Of a stretch of DNA of 64,000 nt, positions 41,419 to 50,270 are shown piece after piece. Positions within the stretch are counted from its first letter, which is position 1. The number at the start of each line of letters is the position of its first letter. The notes below the pieces were generated by a model. The model was not told the origin of the DNA. It did not search any database and was given only the letters and a program-made list of their open reading frames with translations. Made by a program: the position numbers and the translations under genes. This stretch comes from an uncultured Acetatifactor sp. Its GTDB lineage: Bacteria; Bacillota; Clostridia; Lachnospirales; Lachnospiraceae. Where the stretch lies: assembly GCA_947627535.1 (NCBI GenBank), contig CANQWM010000002.1, positions 105,991-169,990 on the forward strand, in the 5' to 3' direction.

Positions 41419-43929
41419 TTACGATAACCCCACAAGTCTCTTTGCAACCCTGACCGCTTCGGCGGCATCCCCGGAAAATCCGTGGGCGCCGATCTCGTCC
41501 GCATAGTCCTGCGTAATCACGGCTCCGCCGATCATCACCTTGATCTCGGGACATTCCCTTCCGGCCAGCTCTACCACCTCCCGCATACGCTGCATGGTGG
41601 TCGTCATCAGGGCTGACAGGGCAATGATCTTTGCCTTGTTTTTCTTTGCCTCCCGGACAATGGTCTCCGCCGGCACATCCTTTCCCAGATCTATGACCTG
41701 AAAACCATAATTTTTCAGCATCAGCGACACCAGGTTCTTGCCGATGTCGTGAATGTCTCCCTCCACCGTTGCAATGACCACCGTCGGCATGTCTTTTGCC
41801 CCGTTCTCCTTCATCAGAAGCGGTTCCAGCACCTGAATGGCGCCTTTCATGGCCTCCGCGCTTCCGATGAGCTGTGGAAGAAAATATTTCCCCTTGTCAT
41901 ACAGCTCTCCCACCTCGTTGATGGCGGGCAGAAGGACGTTGTCCAGAAGTGCCTGCGGCGCTTCCCCCGCCTTCAGCGCTTCCTCCGTAAGAGCTGCAAT
42001 TCCGCTTCGATTTCCCTTCAAAACCGCATGTCTTACGGCCTGGGCGCAGGCGCTCAGAGCAGGTGCGCCGCCCTCCGGAATCGTCTTTTCAGCGACTTTC
42101 TTTTCCTCTTCCGGCGGATTCGTCTTTGCGTCCTCCCGCTTCCTTTCGGTCTCCTTTTGTTTCCTGTTTTCCGCCGCTGCGGCGGCAAATTCAATATAAC
42201 GGATATCCGCGTTCTCCTTCCCCAGCAGAAGATCCGCCGCCAGCGCGCAGCCGGACAGCAGCTCCTGAGAGGGATTCGCAATGGCCATGGTCAGCCCCTC
42301 CCGGATGGCAAGGGTGAGAAAGGCCGCGTTCACAAAGCTTCTCTCCGGCATCCCGAAGGAAATGTTCGACAGGCCGCAGATCGTGGCAAGTCCCTTGTCC
42401 TTACAGTACCGGATCGTCTCCAGCGTCTCAAGGCCGGCCAGCCGGTTGGCGCCCACCGTCGCCACAAGGCCGTCCACTATCACGTCCTCCTTCGTCAGCC
42501 CGCAGTCGTACGCCCGTTCCAGAACGGTCTCAATGATCTCTTTCTTTTCCTCCAGATCTGCCGGCAGCCCCTTATCCGAAAGGGGAAGCAGAATAAACAT
42601 CGCGCCGTATTTTTTTGCCAGCGGGATCAGCTTCTCGTATTTCTCCTTCTCAAGGGAAACCGAGTTGATCAGCGCTCTGCCGGGATAATGGCGCAGCGCC
42701 GCCTCCAGTACGTCCACATGGCTGGAATCCAGCGACAGGGGCAGATCGGTAACGCCGCAGACCTCTTCCACGACCCGCAGCATCATGGCCTTTTCGTCGA
42801 TGCCGCTCATACCCATATTGATATCAAGGACCTTCGCGCCGCACTGTTCCTGTTCCTCCGCGAACTGCAGCACCCTGTCCGTCACACCCTCTCTCAGCTG
42901 CGCCTGCAGCTGCTTCTTTCCCGTGGGATTGATTCTCTCGCCCACGATCAGAAAATTGCCGTCCAGCCCGAATGTCAGCGTCTTCCGCTCGGAAGTCAGA
43001 ACACGGGTCCCCGGCTCTCTGCGCCGTGGGAAACTCCTGCGCTCTCTTCCGAAGGCGTCCCGGATCCCCCGGATAAATTCCGGCGTGGTGCCGCAGCAGC
43101 CGCCAAGGATCACGGCCCCCGCCTCCGTCAGCTGCTCCATCTCCCGGACAAACTCTCCGGCGGACATATCATAGCAGGTGCGTCCCTGCTCATCCAGATA
43201 GGGCAGCCCTGCGTTGGGCTTTGCGATGATGGGAACGGATACCGTCGCCCCGGCCATCTCCTCCACGATTTTTCTCATGCGCGCCGGTCCCGTGGAACAA
43301 TTTACCCCGACAGCGCAGGCACCAAGGCTTTCCAGCACCACAGCCGCCGTGGCGGCGTCGGTTCCGTACAGAGTCCTGCCGTCCTGTTCAAAGGTCATCG
43401 TCACCATGACCGGAAGACTGCTGACCTCCTTTGCGGCGATCAGAACCGCCCTTGCCTCCCCGAGACTCATCATGGTCTCCGCCACAAGGAGATCCACCCC
43501 TGCTTTTTCCAGTGCCCGGATCTGCTCCTTATATACCTCGATCAGATCCTCCAGCTCCATGTTTCCGATTGGTTTCAGCTGTTCTCCCGTCATGGTGAGA
43601 TCGCCGGCCACATAAACCCTTCTCCCGTCGGCGGAATCGGCCGCCTCTCTGGAAATGGCCGCCAGCTGTGCCGTCATTTCCTCCAATTGGTCCCCGAGGC
43701 CGTACTCCGCCAGCTTTATGCGGTTCGCCGTAAAGGTAGGCGCATAAAGAATGTCCGTACCGGCGGCAACATATTCTTTCTGCAGGGAAAGCATAACATC
43801 TCTGTGTTCCAGGATCCACTTCTCCGGACAGACTCCGGCCGGCATACCCGCCCGCACCAGATTCGACCCGGTGGCGCCGTCCAGATACAGGTACTTTTCC
43901 GACAGCTTTTCAAATTCTTCTCTCGTCAT
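41419..43929 (-). CDS. metH: B12-dependent methionine synthase without activation domain
   Basis: This protein of about 836 residues has three modules. A homocysteine S-methyltransferase domain covers about 1-300; its zinc cysteines are in GVNCSTGP and LGGCCGTTPE. A pterin-binding domain covers about 330-600 ('VGERINPTGKK'). The cobalamin-binding module has DIHDIGKNLV, whose His binds cobalt. The C-terminal reactivation domain of E. coli MetH is absent, as in many anaerobes. A low-complexity Lys/Glu linker (about 590-625) precedes the B12 module. ATG at 43929 follows a leader hairpin and AAGAAGGG. Confidence 0.92.
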   Translation of the reverse strand: MTREEFEKLSEKYLYLDGATGSNLVRAGMPAGVCPEKWILEHRDVMLSLQKEYVAAGTDILYAPTFTANRIKLAEYGLGDQLEEMTAQLAAISREAADSADGRRVYVAGDLTMTGEQLKPIGNMELEDLIEVYKEQIRALEKAGVDLLVAETMMSLGEARAVLIAAKEVSSLPVMVTMTFEQDGRTLYGTDAATAAVVLESLGACAVGVNCSTGPARMRKIVEEMAGATVSVPIIAKPNAGLPYLDEQGRTCYDMSAGEFVREMEQLTEAGAVILGGCCGTTPEFIRGIRDAFGRERRSFPRRREPGTRVLTSERKTLTFGLDGNFLIVGERINPTGKKQLQAQLREGVTDRVLQFAEEQEQCGAKVLDINMGMSGIDEKAMMLRVVEEVCGVTDLPLSLDSSHVDVLEAALRHYPGRALINSVSLEKEKYEKLIPLAKKYGAMFILLPLSDKGLPADLEEKKEIIETVLERAYDCGLTKEDVIVDGLVATVGANRLAGLETLETIRYCKDKGLATICGLSNISFGMPERSFVNAAFLTLAIREGLTMAIANPSQELLSGCALAADLLLGKENADIRYIEFAAAAAENRKQKETERKREDAKTNPPEEEKKVAEKTIPEGGAPALSACAQAVRHAVLKGNRSGIAALTEEALKAGEAPQALLDNVLLPAINEVGELYDKGKYFLPQLIGSAEAMKGAIQVLEPLLMKENGAKDMPTVVIATVEGDIHDIGKNLVSLMLKNYGFQVIDLGKDVPAETIVREAKKNKAKIIALSALMTTTMQRMREVVELAGRECPEIKVMIGGAVITQDYADEIGAHGFSGDAAEAVRVAKRLVGLS

Positions 43930-43951
43930 ATATCTTGCCCAAACCCTTCTT

Positions 43952-44000
43952 TTCCTGCGGGGCCTTCCCTGCTCCAAAGCAGACAAATACCCCGCAGGAA
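43952..44000 (-). promoter_or_regulatory. Leader hairpin just upstream of the metH ribosome site
   Basis: Arms ttcctgcgggg (43952-43962) and ccccgcaggaa (43990-44000) pair perfectly over 11 bp. The loop holds a smaller stem (ctgct/agcag, 43969-43982). The hairpin ends two bases before the purine-rich site AAGAAGGG. It has no T-run, so it is more likely a translational or mRNA-stability element than a terminator. Confidence 0.6.
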
Positions 44001-44007
44001 TAACATC

Positions 44008-44037
44008 ATCATACCACAGATGGGTTTTGGTCGTAAA
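44008..44037 (-). promoter_or_regulatory. Probable promoter of metH
   Basis: TTTACG (44032-44037), 18-bp spacer, TATGAT (44008-44013) on the minus strand. It would start transcription just at the leader hairpin at 43952-44000. Confidence 0.5.
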
Positions 44038-44144
44038 GGGAGGGATTTAACCTTTTTGTGGAAAATGGTTGCGATACGCTCCGAATTATGGTACATTTAG
44101 AGAAATGCTGCAGTTTTTTTGCTGATACATCGGAGGATTGACGA

Positions 44145-44615
44145 TTGAAAAATAAAATTCGGCCGCTGTTGGCCACGGTTCTGGCCGTTTTACTCCTCGC
44201 CGGCTGCGGAGAGGATCCCGAACTGGTTCAGTTCCGGAATTATATGGAAAATTTCTGCACCAAAATATCCGAAATAGACACTTCCATCAACAGCATCGAC
44301 GCCCAGTCGGACACCGCCGTAAATGATCTTCTCTCCTGTCTGGACGAACTGGACAACGTTTTTCAATCCTTTGCGGAACACGATTTTCCTGAAGAGTTCG
44401 ACTATCTCGAGGAGCTGGCCGACAGATCCGGCGAATACATGGAAGCCGCCGTTTCCGGATATCATGAGACATACAAAAACGGCGGCTACGATGAAAGCAT
44501 GGCTGAGTATGCAAGGGAAAATTACAGCCGCGCCTATAAGTGCATTCAGGTCATCATCACCTATCTTCACGGCGATAAGCCGGAAGCTTCCGATCTCAGC
44601 GATTCGGAGGATTAA
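44145..44615 (+). CDS. Small lipoprotein of unknown function
   Basis: The 156-residue protein starts at TTG 44145, with CGGAGG 8 nt upstream. A signal peptide ends in lipobox LLAGC (Cys 21). The mature part is acidic and looks all-helical. No family recognised. It is one of only two plus-strand genes, divergent from metH and convergent with a carboxylesterase gene whose last 4 bp it overlaps. Confidence 0.8.
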   Translation: MKNKIRPLLATVLAVLLLAGCGEDPELVQFRNYMENFCTKISEIDTSINSIDAQSDTAVNDLLSCLDELDNVFQSFAEHDFPEEFDYLEELADRSGEYMEAAVSGYHETYKNGGYDESMAEYARENYSRAYKCIQVIITYLHGDKPEASDLSDSED

Positions 44616-46135
44616 GTAAGCTTCTCCTCGATCCTCTCCATCAAAAACTTTTTGAACGGTGTCTCCCCGCCGCTGCGGGGTACAGCGCCCTGGGGCGAAA
44701 ATACCATTTCGCAAGGCGTCTCTTCCGTATAAGGAAGCCATTCCGGCATAGGACTTCCGTCCGCATCCGCGCCGTTGGGATCTCCGGTCTTAATAAAGTT
44801 TGCCCAGTAATTACACATCTGTCTTGCCAGATCGTAATGTCTTCCCACAAACGGCCGCCAGCACTTGGCCAGCGTCTCGAAAAAGAACCAGAGATCCACG
44901 GAATGGAAGGTGCCCGGGTGGTCCCAGCCGGGAATATCCGCGTCAAAGCGGTAATAATAGTGGTTCTGCGGACTTCCCGCCTTTTTGCAGGCGTTGAACA
45001 CGCTTTTCACCGTACACTCGATTCCGCTCACGGCCGCCCAGCGTCCCTGACCGGCCTGCGCCGTCGCCTCCGGGAAGCTTAAAAATTCGTCCGCCTTGTC
45101 TCCAAACAACGCTCTGGCCTTTCCCTTCAGGTCTTCTATGGACTCCGCGCTAATGGTATTGGGGAACTCGTCTCCGGTGTTTCCCGACATCACGGGAACA
45201 TCAGCCAGCTTTCCGTGCCGGAAAAGCACCAGCGGGTCATCCGTACAGAACTTATGATCCAGCACCGTAAACATCCTGGGATGTGTCTTCGCATATTCCC
45301 CGTATTTTTCCAACACGTAAAAGGCATCCAGGTTTCTCGCTTCTTCCAGGGTCGAAACCCCCATGAAATCAAAGAAATCGCTGCCGCACTTTTCCGCTTC
45401 CTCCAGAGGCTGGGGGATTCCAATCCCGCCTTCGTCATAAGGGCTTCTGATCATGGCGCTCATGATCACCGCCTTCTGGAACAGTCCGAAATTGTCCCGG
45501 CAGGCCATCTGGCTTAAGACGCTTCCGCCTCCGGCGGACTGACCCGCAATGGTAATGTTTTTGGGATCCCCTCCAAAGGCCGCGATGTTCCGCACCACCC
45601 ACTTCAGCCCCGCCTGCTGGTCAAGGCTGCCGAAATTGGCAGGCGCATCCGGCTGCTCCCTTGTAATCTGCGGATGCGCCAGAAAACCAAACACGTTGAT
45701 CCTGTAATTCACCGTTACAACCACGACACCCCGGCGCGCCAATCTTTCCCCGTCAAATTCCATCTCCGCAGGATAACCCCACTGAAGGGCGCCTCCGTAG
45801 AACCAAACAAGAACCGGCTGTCTCTCCTCCGGCGTCTTCGCACCGGTCCAGATGTTCAGATACAGGCAGTCCTCCCCCATCTCGATTTCGGGATCCACAT
45901 GCCATTCCCGGCAGTAAATATCGTCTCCCAGCCCCGGTGTATCCTGTACGGCTATGGGAGCAAAGCGATAAGCCTCCCTGATGCCTTCCCAGTTTTCGCA
46001 GGGCTGCGGCGCTCTCCATCTGTTCTTTCCTGTGGGCGGAGCCGCGAAGGGCACTCCCTTGAACGCGGTGATTCTGGGATCGGCCGCCTCAATGCCCTTT
46101 ACCCACCCGTTTTCCGTTTTCGCCGTTCTGATCAT
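44612..46135 (-). CDS. Carboxylesterase family, type B, linked to the sugar-transport operon
   Basis: The 507-residue alpha/beta hydrolase has nucleophile Ser200 in AGQSAGG and the typical 'AFKGVPFAAPPTG' and 'GEDCLYLNIWTG'. The oxyanion loop is FYGGALQWG where most members have HGGG. No signal peptide. The start at ATG 46135 has AGGAGGT upstream. It lies about 100 bp after the sugar-binding protein gene, across a strong hairpin, so it may be expressed by readthrough. It could deacylate imported sugars (inference). Confidence 0.88.
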   Translation of the reverse strand: MIRTAKTENGWVKGIEAADPRITAFKGVPFAAPPTGKNRWRAPQPCENWEGIREAYRFAPIAVQDTPGLGDDIYCREWHVDPEIEMGEDCLYLNIWTGAKTPEERQPVLVWFYGGALQWGYPAEMEFDGERLARRGVVVVTVNYRINVFGFLAHPQITREQPDAPANFGSLDQQAGLKWVVRNIAAFGGDPKNITIAGQSAGGGSVLSQMACRDNFGLFQKAVIMSAMIRSPYDEGGIGIPQPLEEAEKCGSDFFDFMGVSTLEEARNLDAFYVLEKYGEYAKTHPRMFTVLDHKFCTDDPLVLFRHGKLADVPVMSGNTGDEFPNTISAESIEDLKGKARALFGDKADEFLSFPEATAQAGQGRWAAVSGIECTVKSVFNACKKAGSPQNHYYYRFDADIPGWDHPGTFHSVDLWFFFETLAKCWRPFVGRHYDLARQMCNYWANFIKTGDPNGADADGSPMPEWLPYTEETPCEMVFSPQGAVPRSGGETPFKKFLMERIEEKLT

Positions 46136-46174
46136 AATTTCTGACCTCCTGATTTCTGTATCTTTTTTAATAAA

Positions 46175-46218
46175 CAATACACAAAGGACGCCTGCGGTAA
46201 GACGTCCTTCGTGTATTG
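46175..46218 (-). terminator. Strong hairpin between binding-protein and esterase genes
   Basis: Two 16-nt arms (46175-46190, 46203-46218) pair with one mismatch around a 12-nt loop, 19 bp after the stop at 46237. On the minus strand TTTATTAAAAAAG follows. It probably ends or reduces transcription from the transporter operon. Confidence 0.75.
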
Positions 46219-46236
46219 ATCCGGGCAGCATTGCCT

Positions 46237-47958
46237 TTACTGTACCGCTTTTTTCGCATCGACCTCAATCTGATGCTTTTCCATATCAAACTTGACCAGA
46301 TCCTGGAACCCAAGGCCGTCCAGCGTTTTGCACATTTCATCCCACATGGAATCAAATTCCGCGTCATCCTTGGCAAAAATCATTTTCCAGGAGTCTGCGC
46401 AGACCTCTGCATTGACCTGATTGCGGATCACGGAAATATCCGTCGTATCGCTGGGCAGAGAGACGCTCACATTAGGGCTGACAAGCAGCACCTTGTTCTG
46501 CTCCATCCAGTCAACAGGCTCCGGCGCGCCAAAGCGCTCCTGCCATTCTCTCTTCATATCCGTCATGGTCGCTTCCTTGTAAGAGCTCCAGTAAGTAGAA
46601 GTATAAGACTCTCCGGTCAGGGGGTTTGTGCTGGTTGCGTCTACGATCCACTGGTTGATCGCGTTGTTTCCGTCATTATAACCGGCTCCGCCATACTCTT
46701 CCGGAACAGGCAGGTTATCCATCAGCGCATTGTCGTTGATCTGCGTATACTTGCCATCCTCTCCGACGGTGTAGTTAAACCCTTCAATTCCCGCATGCTG
46801 GAATACCAGTCCCTCGGGGCTTGCGTACCAATCCAGGAACTCCATGATGCGCTGATACTTGGCATCATCCACCTGAGAGCCAACGCCGATCACACGGCCG
46901 CTTCCGTAATAGGTATCGGAATCCGTGTAGTAGGTCTGATCTTTTACCGGGATAAAGATAAACGCGGTTCCGTTCTTCTGCCTGTCGATGCTGTTCCAGA
47001 AACCTACCTCCCAGCTGTACCAGAGCAGGTCAACCTGACCCGCGGAGATCTTGGAGCAGACATTGTCCCATGTCTGAGTGCCGGAATCGGGATCCACCAA
47101 TCCTCTTCTCTGTGCATCATTCAGGAACTTCAGAATCTTATAGTAGGTAGCGCTCTTATCCGTCAGCGGCGTAAAGGTGTTGTCCGGTTTTAAGATCACG
47201 GAACCCTTGATCTTTTCACCGTACCAGGTGGTAAGCTGTACTACGTTTGCAATACCAATCATGCCGTCGCCGCCGTCCCAGTCAGGCCACAGGGAAAGGG
47301 GATACGCCGGATCTCCGGCCTCGTTGGCAGGATGCACTTCCTTTATCTTTTCCAGAACATCCAGAAGCCCGTTCAGATCCTCGATATCCGGCTCGCCGAT
47401 CTCTTTGTACAGGTCCCAGCGAAGCATGGGGCTGGAATAGATCACATCCTGGGAGTAGGATGTCGGGGATGTGTTCGTCATCTGGCAGGGGATGCCGTAG
47501 GTAGCGCCGTCGTTGCCGTCCAGTCCGTTGTTAAAGGTATCGATCTGGTCCTTATACGTCATTAGATTAGGATAATTCCCGATCTCCCCGCTGATGTCCT
47601 TTACCAGTCCGTTTTTCACGCAGTCCGCGAAGTCCGTGTTGTCCAGGAGCACAATATCTCCCAGATTACCTGTGCTGGAACGTGTCTGATAAATGGCATC
47701 GCCGGCGACCTGGGGCGCAATAATATTTAACTCCAGGTTGAACCGATCCTTTACGACCTTGTCAAACCAGCCGGTCTGCAGGCCCTGATAGTTTGCCGCC
47801 ACATCGTAAATCTCAATCGTCATCAGATCCTTGCCGGAGCCGGACGATGAAGATTTACCGCTCCCGCCGGAATCCGCGCCGTCTTTTCCGCAGCCCGTAA
47901 GCGCGGTTGCGAACAGGACACCGGCCAGAAGAATGGAACCGATCTTCTTACTCTTCAT
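46237..47958 (-). CDS. Extracellular sugar-binding lipoprotein of a CUT1-type ABC transporter
   Basis: The 573-residue protein has lipobox LTGC (Cys 23) followed by a Gly/Ser linker. It is a large family-1 solute-binding protein of the kind paired with LplB/YtcP-like permeases. ATG at 47958 follows GGAGGG. The two permease genes lie directly upstream. Unlike the orphan lipoproteins elsewhere in the window it has a transporter. The ligand is probably an oligosaccharide, given the GH31 and GH43 genes nearby; the exact sugar is unknown. Confidence 0.93.
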   Translation of the reverse strand: MKSKKIGSILLAGVLFATALTGCGKDGADSGGSGKSSSSGSGKDLMTIEIYDVAANYQGLQTGWFDKVVKDRFNLELNIIAPQVAGDAIYQTRSSTGNLGDIVLLDNTDFADCVKNGLVKDISGEIGNYPNLMTYKDQIDTFNNGLDGNDGATYGIPCQMTNTSPTSYSQDVIYSSPMLRWDLYKEIGEPDIEDLNGLLDVLEKIKEVHPANEAGDPAYPLSLWPDWDGGDGMIGIANVVQLTTWYGEKIKGSVILKPDNTFTPLTDKSATYYKILKFLNDAQRRGLVDPDSGTQTWDNVCSKISAGQVDLLWYSWEVGFWNSIDRQKNGTAFIFIPVKDQTYYTDSDTYYGSGRVIGVGSQVDDAKYQRIMEFLDWYASPEGLVFQHAGIEGFNYTVGEDGKYTQINDNALMDNLPVPEEYGGAGYNDGNNAINQWIVDATSTNPLTGESYTSTYWSSYKEATMTDMKREWQERFGAPEPVDWMEQNKVLLVSPNVSVSLPSDTTDISVIRNQVNAEVCADSWKMIFAKDDAEFDSMWDEMCKTLDGLGFQDLVKFDMEKHQIEVDAKKAVQ

Positions 47959-48032
47959 AACTTTTCCCTCCATTTCTTTCTATTCCACCATTTCTATCAA
48001 TCATATAACCCCTATGGTTATTTGATTATCGT

Positions 48033-48965
48033 TTATCCCTTCACAGCGCCGATCATGATCCCCTTTGTAAAAAACCTCTGGAAGATCGGATAGATCAGCA
48101 CGATAGGCAGCACTACCACCACCGTCACTGTCATACGGATCGAGGTAGCGGTCTGGGCGTGGGCGAGGCTTGCCGCCAGATTCACCCCGGAACTGCTGCT
48201 GTTCACCAGCGCCTTTAAGGAGCTGGCCTGATTCAGGTACTGATACAGGGTATACTGAAGCGTGTAAAGCTTGTTGTCCGTAACCAGAAGCAGCGTATCC
48301 TGAAAGGAGTTCCACTGCGCGACGGCTGCAAATATGGCCACCGTGGCCAGGATCGGCTTGATCACCGGAACAATAATGGAAAAGAACACCCGCAGCGTTC
48401 CGGCTCCGTCGATTTCGGCGGCATCCTGAAGTTCCTTGGGAACCGATTCCACAAAAGTCTTGCAAAGGATCACATAAAAGGGCTGGACCGCCACGGGGAA
48501 AATATACGCCCAGAAGTTGTTGCGCAGCCCCAGGTTGTTCATGGTGATGAACCAGGGAATGATACCCGCGTTAAAATACATGGTCGCCGCTACCATCCGA
48601 TACCAGAATTTGCGTTTCCACATGGTCTCCCTGGTAAACATGTATCCCAGGAAAGCAGCAATGACCACGGTAAAGATGGTTCCGATCACCGTTCTTGCCA
48701 CCGACACTTCCAGCGCCCTGAACAGATCGGGAATCTTCAGCACCTGTGCGTAATTGTTCAAATGAACCTCTTTGGGAAGAAAGAGTATCTTCCCTCTCTC
48801 GCTCAGGTTGTTTGCACTGATAGAGTTGATAAATATGTAGTAAAAGGGATACGCGCACACAAAGGCAAAAAACGCATAGACCACATAAGTAATCACACTG
48901 ATCAGCCGATCCAGAAAACTTGTTTTATACTTGACCCTTTTGGTTGTTTTCATACCCTTCGCCAT
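48033..48965 (-). CDS. CUT1 ABC transporter permease (MalG-like)
   Basis: This 310-residue inner-membrane protein has six hydrophobic segments. The EAA loop reads 'DAAEIDGAGTLRVFFSIIVP', which contacts the ATPase. A GGAGG site precedes the ATG. No ATPase gene lies in the window; CUT1 systems of Firmicutes commonly share a single MsmX-type ATPase encoded elsewhere (established knowledge, not seen here). Confidence 0.93.
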   Translation of the reverse strand: MAKGMKTTKRVKYKTSFLDRLISVITYVVYAFFAFVCAYPFYYIFINSISANNLSERGKILFLPKEVHLNNYAQVLKIPDLFRALEVSVARTVIGTIFTVVIAAFLGYMFTRETMWKRKFWYRMVAATMYFNAGIIPWFITMNNLGLRNNFWAYIFPVAVQPFYVILCKTFVESVPKELQDAAEIDGAGTLRVFFSIIVPVIKPILATVAIFAAVAQWNSFQDTLLLVTDNKLYTLQYTLYQYLNQASSLKALVNSSSSGVNLAASLAHAQTATSIRMTVTVVVVLPIVLIYPIFQRFFTKGIMIGAVKG

Positions 48966-48984
48966 TCTTCCGCCCTCCTGTTTC

Positions 48985-49908
48985 TCAAATAAATCCCTCT
49001 CCTCTTACCAGCTTGGAAAACTTGTTGGACAAACACAGCAGGATCAGGCTGACAACACTTTTCAGGATGCTGACGGCTGTAGACAGGGGATAACCGCCGC
49101 TTCCCATGGCCAGATTGTACACATACAGATCCAGCACCTCGATGGAATCCTTGTTGAATGCGTTCTGGAACACGAAATACTGCTCCATCCCGTTTGACAG
49201 GAAATTCGCAAGGCTCAGCATCACAAGGACAAAATAGGTAGGCATGATGCTGGGAATGATAATATAGCGTATGATCTGCATCCTCGAAGCGCCGTCTACC
49301 CTGGCCGCCTCCTTAAGCTCCTCGTCAATACCGGTTATGGCTGCTATGTACATGATCGCTGACCACCCGGCATTTTTCCAGGTCAGCCATAACCACATTT
49401 TAAACCAGATATGTTCCGAGGACTGAAGAAACAGCTGTGGAGAATCCACGATTCCCAGATTCATGAGAACCTGATTGATCACCCCGGTACTGTTCAGCAC
49501 GTTATACGCAATGGAGTATACCAGCACCCAGCTGATAAAGTTGGGAAGCGTGGTGACCGTCTGCACAATCTTTTTAAAGGGGGTGCACTTGATCTCGTTG
49601 AGAAACACCGCAAAGATCATGGGGAACCATGAGAACAGAAGACTCAGTCCGCTCATGGCGAAGGTGTTCCGAAGCACCCTCAGCACCTCTCTGATTTTCA
49701 CATCGGTGCTGACCATGTTTTTAAACCATTTCAATCCTACAAAAGGCGCTTCCGACAAAGGCGCAGGCGGCTTGTAATCGAAAAAAGCATAGATCCATCC
49801 GTACAGCGGATAATAAGAAAAAATGAGGACAAGAACCAAGATCGGAAGAATATACAGGAACTCCCGATACCCTCTCATTTTACGCTTGTTGCTCAGGAAT
49901 TTTTTCAT
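48985..49908 (-). CDS. CUT1 ABC transporter permease (LplB/MalF-like)
   Basis: The 307-residue membrane protein pairs with the permease 19 bp downstream. Its EAA loop is 'EAARVDGASRMQIIRYIIIP'. A GGAGGGG ribosome site precedes the ATG at 49908. It is the first gene of the transporter operon, driven by the promoter at 49985-50013. Confidence 0.93.
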   Translation of the reverse strand: MKKFLSNKRKMRGYREFLYILPILVLVLIFSYYPLYGWIYAFFDYKPPAPLSEAPFVGLKWFKNMVSTDVKIREVLRVLRNTFAMSGLSLLFSWFPMIFAVFLNEIKCTPFKKIVQTVTTLPNFISWVLVYSIAYNVLNSTGVINQVLMNLGIVDSPQLFLQSSEHIWFKMWLWLTWKNAGWSAIMYIAAITGIDEELKEAARVDGASRMQIIRYIIIPSIMPTYFVLVMLSLANFLSNGMEQYFVFQNAFNKDSIEVLDLYVYNLAMGSGGYPLSTAVSILKSVVSLILLCLSNKFSKLVRGEGFI

Positions 49909-49959
49909 ACGCCCCTCCTGTTCTATGCGCGGTCATGTCTGCTCTAAATGGTTTAATGG

Positions 49960-49971
49960 TTTAACGTTTTA
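49960..49971 (-). promoter_or_regulatory. Candidate LacI-family operator
   Basis: The partly symmetric TTTAACGTTTTA is centred on CG, as in LacI-family sites, and begins 14 bp downstream of the -10 box. Repression there would block the transporter promoter. It is a short match and remains a candidate only. Confidence 0.45.
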
Positions 49972-49984
49972 TCTCTTTTTCAAC

Positions 49985-50013
49985 ATACTACAGCCTTTTA
50001 ATAAAAATGTCAA
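49985..50013 (-). promoter_or_regulatory. Strong promoter of the sugar-transporter operon
   Basis: TTGACA (50008-50013), 17-bp spacer, TAGTAT (49985-49990) on the minus strand, in an AT-rich stretch. About 76 bp of leader precede the permease start. Confidence 0.85.
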
Positions 50014-50189
50014 CATTTTTTTATTATTTTCTTATTTTTATTGTTGGATTTATCTTTAAAGAGAAAAAATAGAGCTTTATTTTTTGTGCATTATTCCGAA
50101 CGCAGCTGTAATTTTATCCTTTTACCTTTTTATGTCAGATAAATTCAGAAGTCCCTCCCGTCCCTGAGAAAAAGCAAGGCAGAATCAAA

Positions 50190-50230
50190 AATCCAGCTTT
50201 CAAGCCGGATTTCCGCTTCAAAGCTGGATT
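50190..50230 (-). terminator. Terminator after the LacI-family gene
   Basis: Perfect 11-bp arms AATCCAGCTTT and AAAGCTGGATT (50190-50200, 50220-50230) with extra pairing in the loop. On the minus strand TTTTTGATT follows. It lies 40 bp after the stop at 50271. Confidence 0.8.
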
Positions 50231-50270
50231 CATAGTCAGATAAAACAAATTTCAGGTCAGGCAAAGCAGA

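Larger units (their letters stand above)
49909..50270 (-). other. Intergenic region between lacI-type gene and transporter operon
   Basis: This 362-bp gene-free stretch is AT-rich in its middle (about 49975-50110). It contains, in the minus-strand reading direction, the terminator of the LacI-family gene, a strong promoter and a candidate operator. No open frame in it looks coding. Confidence 0.8.

Noticed and set aside
41749..44100. Open plus-strand frame of 783 codons opposite metH
   Set aside because: It is the shadow of a clear methionine synthase gene with intact zinc and B12 motifs. The protein it would give has no recognisable domain and is very rich in His, Arg and Leu, as expected for antisense reading of GC-rich codons.
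49909..50270. A hidden small gene or RNA gene in the 362-bp gap
   Set aside because: All open frames are short and AT-rich, without ribosome sites. Promoter, operator and terminator explain the visible structure.
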